From an uncultured Eubacteriales bacterium (GTDB lineage: Bacteria > Bacillota > Clostridia > Oscillospirales > Acutalibacteraceae), in NCBI GenBank assembly GCA_934462705.1, contig CAKSIH010000002.1, positions 62,001-126,000 of the forward strand: DNA of 64,000 nucleotides, in the 5' to 3' direction. How positions within the stretch are numbered: position 1 is the first letter of the stretch; each line of letters opens with the position of its first letter. The notes below the pieces were generated by a model. The model saw only the letters and a list, made by a program, of their open reading frames with translations. It was not told the origin of the DNA and did not search any database. Below are positions 61,009 to 64,000 of this stretch, one piece after another. The position numbers and the translations under genes are program-made.

Positions 61009-61038
61009 AGTTAAGCTCACCTTTCACTTAGTTTTTGT

Positions 61039-61086
61039 AAAAAATAATGCTGAACTTATTATATCACAAATAAAATAAGTTCAGCA
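61039..61086 (-). terminator. Terminator of the phospholipase operon
   Basis: On the minus strand TGCTGAACTTAT (61086-61075) pairs with ATAAGTTCAGCA (61059-61048), 12 perfect pairs, followed by TTATTTTTT. Confidence 0.85.
61058..61066 (-). promoter_or_regulatory. Candidate extended -10 for the phosphoglucomutase gene
   Basis: TGATATAAT on the minus strand lies in the loop and arm of the preceding terminator, 50 bases before the start. The -35 is poor. Confidence 0.4.
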
Positions 61087-61104
61087 CTAAATTTGTAAAA
61101 GTTA

Positions 61105-62157
61105 TTAATAATTTATTTCACTCGTTATATTTCCGTTTGGATCGCAAGTTATTGTTATTGTTTCTTTAAACTTTTCTTTTAGATTTCCGCTATGGTGTTT
61201 AAATTTTACCTTTCCATATGCACCACCACAATTTTTTGTTCTGTTTCCAACTCTCATGAATGCTTGCAAGTTATCATCTTTACTGCTAATTACATTTGTG
61301 TGAGATGTGCTTAAACATTCAACTTCTTTAGAGGCAGGGTTATATCTAAAATTTGCTTCTATAACTGCTCTTGAAATAATTTTCCCGGAAAGGTCAGTAT
61401 AAGTTATCTTCATTTGTCTTGTAATATAATTATACTTATCATCAAAAGGGCTTTCATTATTTTTGTTAATATTTAATTGTCTATCTACTTCAACAATTTT
61501 TCTTATAACTTTGTTTTCTAGTGATGCATTTTTTTCAGATACTTCATTAACTAAGCTTTGTGCTTTTTGATGATCTTTGCTGTTAAACGTTATTTCACCG
61601 GAAGGTGAACACACAGCATCAATATGAAGGTTATCTGCGTCTTTCCATTTTTTCTTAGCCCTATTTGTTTTTTTCTTAAAAACATTTATTTGTTCAGATA
61701 CTATACATTGGGTGTCAGAGTTTAATACTTTTTCACAAGTGCTTCCCTTAAATTTTGAGTGTGGAATAGAAGTTGCACTGGCTTTTATATCTTTGTTAGT
61801 GTCATCAATCCAAGCAGAGACCCCATTATAGCTGAATTTTACTTCAAATTCATTTGATATAACATTTTTTTTATCTTTGCTTTTAAAGAAAAGACCTGCG
61901 ATTCGAACCCTTTTTTGGTAAAATTTATTTCCATTATTGTCTGTAACTTCACATGGAGTAGCAGTCTTCAATATTACATTGTAATTAAGTTTTTTGCCAA
62001 GTTTCATTTTTCTTATTTCAAAAGTTTCCCAAAAGCAATCGTCTTCTTTGGTAATAGGAGTATTTGGTTCAATAGTTGAATCTGCATATATATTTATTGT
62101 TGATAAGCCTGATAGGGCTAAGGACCAAATTAATAAAATTGAAAATATCTTTTTCAT
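61105..62157 (-). CDS. Secreted cysteine-rich protein of unknown function
   Basis: 350 residues, no family recognised. Residues 1-25 are a signal peptide (MKKIFSILLIWSLALSGLSTINIYA, cut near YA-D). The mature part is mostly beta with several Cys (CFWET, TPCEV, STCEKVL, TQCIV, AVCSPSG, VECLS, KNCGG and ITCDPNG), so four disulfides are possible. Two pieces, AVCSPSGEITFNS and ITCDPNGNITSEI, resemble each other and suggest an internal repeat. It lies 26 bases behind the zinc phospholipase C homologue and is terminated by a hairpin, so the two are made together; a role with the enzyme at the cell surface is inference. Confidence 0.55.
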   Translation of the reverse strand: MKKIFSILLIWSLALSGLSTINIYADSTIEPNTPITKEDDCFWETFEIRKMKLGKKLNYNVILKTATPCEVTDNNGNKFYQKRVRIAGLFFKSKDKKNVISNEFEVKFSYNGVSAWIDDTNKDIKASATSIPHSKFKGSTCEKVLNSDTQCIVSEQINVFKKKTNRAKKKWKDADNLHIDAVCSPSGEITFNSKDHQKAQSLVNEVSEKNASLENKVIRKIVEVDRQLNINKNNESPFDDKYNYITRQMKITYTDLSGKIISRAVIEANFRYNPASKEVECLSTSHTNVISSKDDNLQAFMRVGNRTKNCGGAYGKVKFKHHSGNLKEKFKETITITCDPNGNITSEINY

Positions 62158-62183
62158 GTAACCATTCCTTTCTTAAAATTTAA

Positions 62184-62921
62184 TTAAGCTAAAGCTACAT
62201 CCAGAGTAAATTTGTAAAGAACTCCGGCAACCGCTTTTTGCGCATTTGTAATTGAGTTTACAGCAACGAGATTTTTATCAAGAAATTTTTCATATAGGGC
62301 ATAAAAGTTATCATTTGCAAGAAGAGCACTAGCTTTTGCAATTGTTGTAATAGAGTTATTTTTATAGTAGGCAAATTCTCTTTTACACATTGAAGCAACT
62401 ACGTTATCTTGAATTTCTTTGCAACGATTTTCAAAGCTAACATGAAAGGCAACATTAAAAGCAGTGTCAATAAAAGTTTGATTATTTGTGTGAACAGGTG
62501 TGTTTAGGTCTTCTAAAAAGTGCAAGGATCTACCCAATTCTTCAAACGCATCTAATTTTTTACCGTCCTTATAATATTTTAAGGCATTGCTATAATGATC
62601 ATTACATTTTTTTAAAGCAGATTTATTTTCACCCATAAAGTTTTTTTCTGTTGCAGGATTGTAAAAATGATATTTGAAGCCTCCAGTGCATTCATCTTCA
62701 TCAGGTCGTGTGCAGAAAACCATAAGCTGTTTTTGAGCTTCCTTATCATATATTTGACAAAAATTTTCTTTAAAGTTATTTTTAAAAAGATTCATACCCA
62801 TTTTAGTTGTATATTCGTGAGTCTCACTACAGAAAGCTCCTACATATGGCACTGCTAGATTTAAAGACAGTAACAATGTTAACAAGTAAGATATAATTTT
62901 TTTAATTTTAAATTTTCTCAT
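62184..62921 (-). CDS. Zinc-dependent phospholipase C family protein
   Basis: Secreted hydrolase of 245 residues similar to Bacillus phospholipase C and the catalytic half of clostridial alpha-toxin. Residues 1-30 are a signal peptide with cleavage near VGA-F. Zinc-site motifs follow the family order: CSETHEYTTKMG (His), RPDEDE (Asp), YHFYNPATEKN (His), LGRSLHFLEDLNTPVH (His, Asp, His) and HVSFE (His, Glu). The amino-terminal Trp of the mature Bacillus enzyme is not seen. There is no C-terminal PLAT domain, so it would not be a haemolytic alpha-toxin. Seven cysteines in the mature part are unusual. The ATG at 62921 has AAGGA in front. It leads an operon with the secreted protein downstream. 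Confidence 0.8.
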   Translation of the reverse strand: MRKFKIKKIISYLLTLLLSLNLAVPYVGAFCSETHEYTTKMGMNLFKNNFKENFCQIYDKEAQKQLMVFCTRPDEDECTGGFKYHFYNPATEKNFMGENKSALKKCNDHYSNALKYYKDGKKLDAFEELGRSLHFLEDLNTPVHTNNQTFIDTAFNVAFHVSFENRCKEIQDNVVASMCKREFAYYKNNSITTIAKASALLANDNFYALYEKFLDKNLVAVNSITNAQKAVAGVLYKFTLDVALA

Positions 62922-62970
62922 ATTTCCCATCCTTTCTTTTTTGTTTTCATCTTTCAAGTTTTCTGATATC

Positions 62971-62980
62971 ACCTCCTTAA
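62971..62980 (-). promoter_or_regulatory. Orphan perfect Shine-Dalgarno in the phospholipase leader
   Basis: AAGGAGGTGAT, complementary to the 16S end, stands about 50 bases before the chosen start. The first in-frame candidate after it is a TTG at 62957 at 14 bases, which is too far. It may serve a longer N-terminus or a lost leader peptide. Confidence 0.4.
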
Positions 62981-63076
62981 ATTTATAAACAGTTAAACAG
63001 CCACATTATAAAATATTCCTAATGTTATTTTAAGGCAACTGCACATATGCTATAAACAGTATAATTTTTGTATAAT

Positions 63077-63105
63077 ATTTTAACATTTTTTGCGCCAAAA
63101 GTCAA
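63077..63105 (-). promoter_or_regulatory. Promoter of the phospholipase operon
   Basis: On the minus strand TTGACT (63105-63100), 17 bases, TAAAAT (63082-63077). It gives a leader of about 150 bases that holds two copies of ACTGTTTATA (plus-strand 62984-62993 and 63051-63060). Confidence 0.75.
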
Positions 63106-63215
63106 TATTTTTGCAATATTTTGTACAATAAAACATATTGAATCTATTTTATTTTTCTAAAATAAATAATTTTAATTTTTGTTCATACAATTATATAAAG
63201 GTTAAAATATACAAC

Positions 63216-63257
63216 AAGGAGGGGGATTGCAGTTATTTTAGAAACTGCAAATACAAA
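63216..63257 (+). promoter_or_regulatory. Split Shine-Dalgarno of glgP with hairpin before the start codon
   Basis: AAGGAGGGGG (63216-63225) is followed by TTGCAGTT (63227-63234), ATTTTAGA loop, AACTGCAA (63243-63250) and then ATACAAA and the ATG. Without the hairpin the spacing would be 11 bases, compared with 35 in the linear sequence. Confidence 0.6.
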
Positions 63258-64000
63258 ATGAAAAATTTAACACAGGAAAGTATATTAGAAAAAATTTTTG
63301 CAAAATTTTCACACCATTTTGGAATTACAGAGAATGAAGCGACGTATGAACATTATTACAAGGCTTTAGCTCTTATAGTAAAAGACATATTGTCTGATAA
63401 AAGAAGTGAATTTGAAAGTAGAGTAAATTTGGAAAACAAAAAACAGGTGTATTATATATGCATGGAATTTTTATTGGGACGTTCTCTTAAAAATAACTTA
63501 TTTAATTTGGGATTAGAAAACTTAGTAGAAAAAGCTTTAAAAAAAATTAATGTTGATATAAAAAAGGTATATGAGCAGGAACCTGATGCAGGGCTTGGCA
63601 ACGGGGGGCTTGGAAGACTTGCAGCATGCTTTTTAGATAGTCTTGCAAGTTGCGAATATCCTGCAATTGGGTACTGCTTAAAATATGAGTATGGAATTTT
63701 CAAGCAAAAATTAATTGAAGGATGGCAAACAGAGCTTCCAGATTTTTGGTTGCCTGGTGGGTCAGTTTGGCTTGAATCGCATCCGGAAAAATCAGTAGAT
63801 GTTACTTTTGATGGCAAAGTAATTGAATATTGGGACGGAGTTTATCACAATGTTAAATTTGAGAATGCAACAACAGTTACAGCAGTACCGTTTGACATAT
63901 TAATTTCTGGCTATAATTCAAAAGGTGTTAGTAAATTAAGGCTTTGGTCTGCTATGTCTAAAGATTTTGATATGAAGCTTTTTAATCAAGGTGAGTATGT
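63258..64000 (+). CDS. glgP: Glycogen/starch phosphorylase, N-terminal part (partial)
   Basis: Cytoplasmic PLP enzyme that releases glucose-1-phosphate from glycogen, the substrate of the phosphoglucomutase encoded at 59290. About 248 codons are present before the window ends. Family landmarks: YYICMEFLLGRSLKNNLFN, EPDAGLGNGGLGRLAACFLDSLAS, GYCLKYEYGIFKQKL, WQTELPDFWLPGG and AVPFDILISGYN. The PLP-binding Lys lies outside. The ATG at 63258 is the only plausible start, since an in-frame stop TAG lies in the upstream hairpin loop. Its ribosome site is separated from it by that hairpin. It is divergent from the phospholipase operon. Confidence 0.95.
   Translation, partial: MKNLTQESILEKIFAKFSHHFGITENEATYEHYYKALALIVKDILSDKRSEFESRVNLENKKQVYYICMEFLLGRSLKNNLFNLGLENLVEKALKKINVDIKKVYEQEPDAGLGNGGLGRLAACFLDSLASCEYPAIGYCLKYEYGIFKQKLIEGWQTELPDFWLPGGSVWLESHPEKSVDVTFDGKVIEYWDGVYHNVKFENATTVTAVPFDILISGYNSKGVSKLRLWSAMSKDFDMKLFNQGEY

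Noticed and set aside
62184..62921. Full clostridial alpha-toxin
   Set aside because: The protein ends after the catalytic domain; the C-terminal PLAT domain needed for membrane damage is absent.
1..64000. CRISPR array, prophage, insertion sequence or rRNA genes
   Set aside because: No regularly spaced direct repeats, transposase, integrase, phage structural gene or rRNA sequence was recognised on either strand.

Overview
The window is a core-genome stretch of an AT-rich, endospore-forming anaerobic Firmicute, most likely a member of the class Clostridia. The evidence is a low-GC sequence with strong AGGAGG ribosome sites, sporulation genes (spoVD, yqfC, yqfD, a ylbJ-like gene), a pyruvate:ferredoxin oxidoreductase, a type III glutamine synthetase and the Firmicute division order mraZ-rsmH-ftsL-spoVD-mraY-ftsW-murG-murA-ftsQ-ftsZ. 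No rRNA, CRISPR array, insertion sequence or prophage was seen.

Layout. 1-5.6 kb: the 3' end of gatB, a sugar transferase, a secreted beta-helix-like protein, an XRE regulator, a histidine phosphatase and an orphan substrate-binding lipoprotein. 5.6-6.7 kb: tRNA-Glu and tRNA-Met with their own promoter and terminator, and a TtcA-type tRNA thiolase. 6.9-18.2 kb: the division and cell-wall (dcw) cluster, headed by a promoter with a four-repeat MraZ operator. 18.2-18.8 kb: a small cassette of an XRE repressor and a frameshifted DUF6809-like gene. 18.9-26.4 kb: miaB, a ylbF-like gene, mutS, mutL and miaA. 26.4-35.5 kb: a HlyD-like protein, yggS/ylmE, sepF, a dense cloverleaf-shaped DNA/RNA element, divIVA, ileS, lspA, rluD and a degenerate Ppx-like gene. 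35.6-38.1 kb: ppk1 and ridA. 38.3-41.6 kb (minus strand): yqfC, yqfD, ybeY, era. 41.7-46.3 kb: ylbJ-like, a membrane protein, an AbrB-like regulator, der and plsY. 46.3-50.6 kb (minus strand): asnB, glnN and a double-glycine leader peptide gene. 50.9-58.3 kb: nifJ, comM, luxS and a second transpeptidase. 58.3-63 kb (minus strand): two small proteins, phosphoglucomutase, and two cysteine-rich secreted proteins, one of them a zinc phospholipase C homologue. 63.2 kb to the end: the start of glycogen phosphorylase.

How the parts work together. Most genes serve septal wall synthesis and division (dcw, sepF, divIVA, SEDS/PBP pair), translation quality (miaA, miaB, ttcA-like, ileS, gatB, era, der, ybeY, rluD), mismatch repair (mutS, mutL), polyphosphate (ppk1 with a Ppx-like partner), nitrogen assimilation (asnB, glnN) and glycogen turnover (pgm, glgP). 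The promoters follow a uniform pattern: a -35 hexamer, a 17-base spacer and a -10 hexamer that is often preceded by TGn.

The most unusual items are: the nearly gap-free four-way-junction element between sepF and divIVA, with a duplicated arm at the sepF stop codon; an orphan double-glycine leader peptide; two genes (glgP and ybeY) whose Shine-Dalgarno site is separated from the start codon by a hairpin; a Ppx-like protein that has lost its catalytic motifs beside an intact ppk1; a repressor whose C-terminus is encoded inside the ftsZ terminator; and terminator hairpins placed just before era and lspA. Functions come from recognising family motifs by eye; no database search was run.
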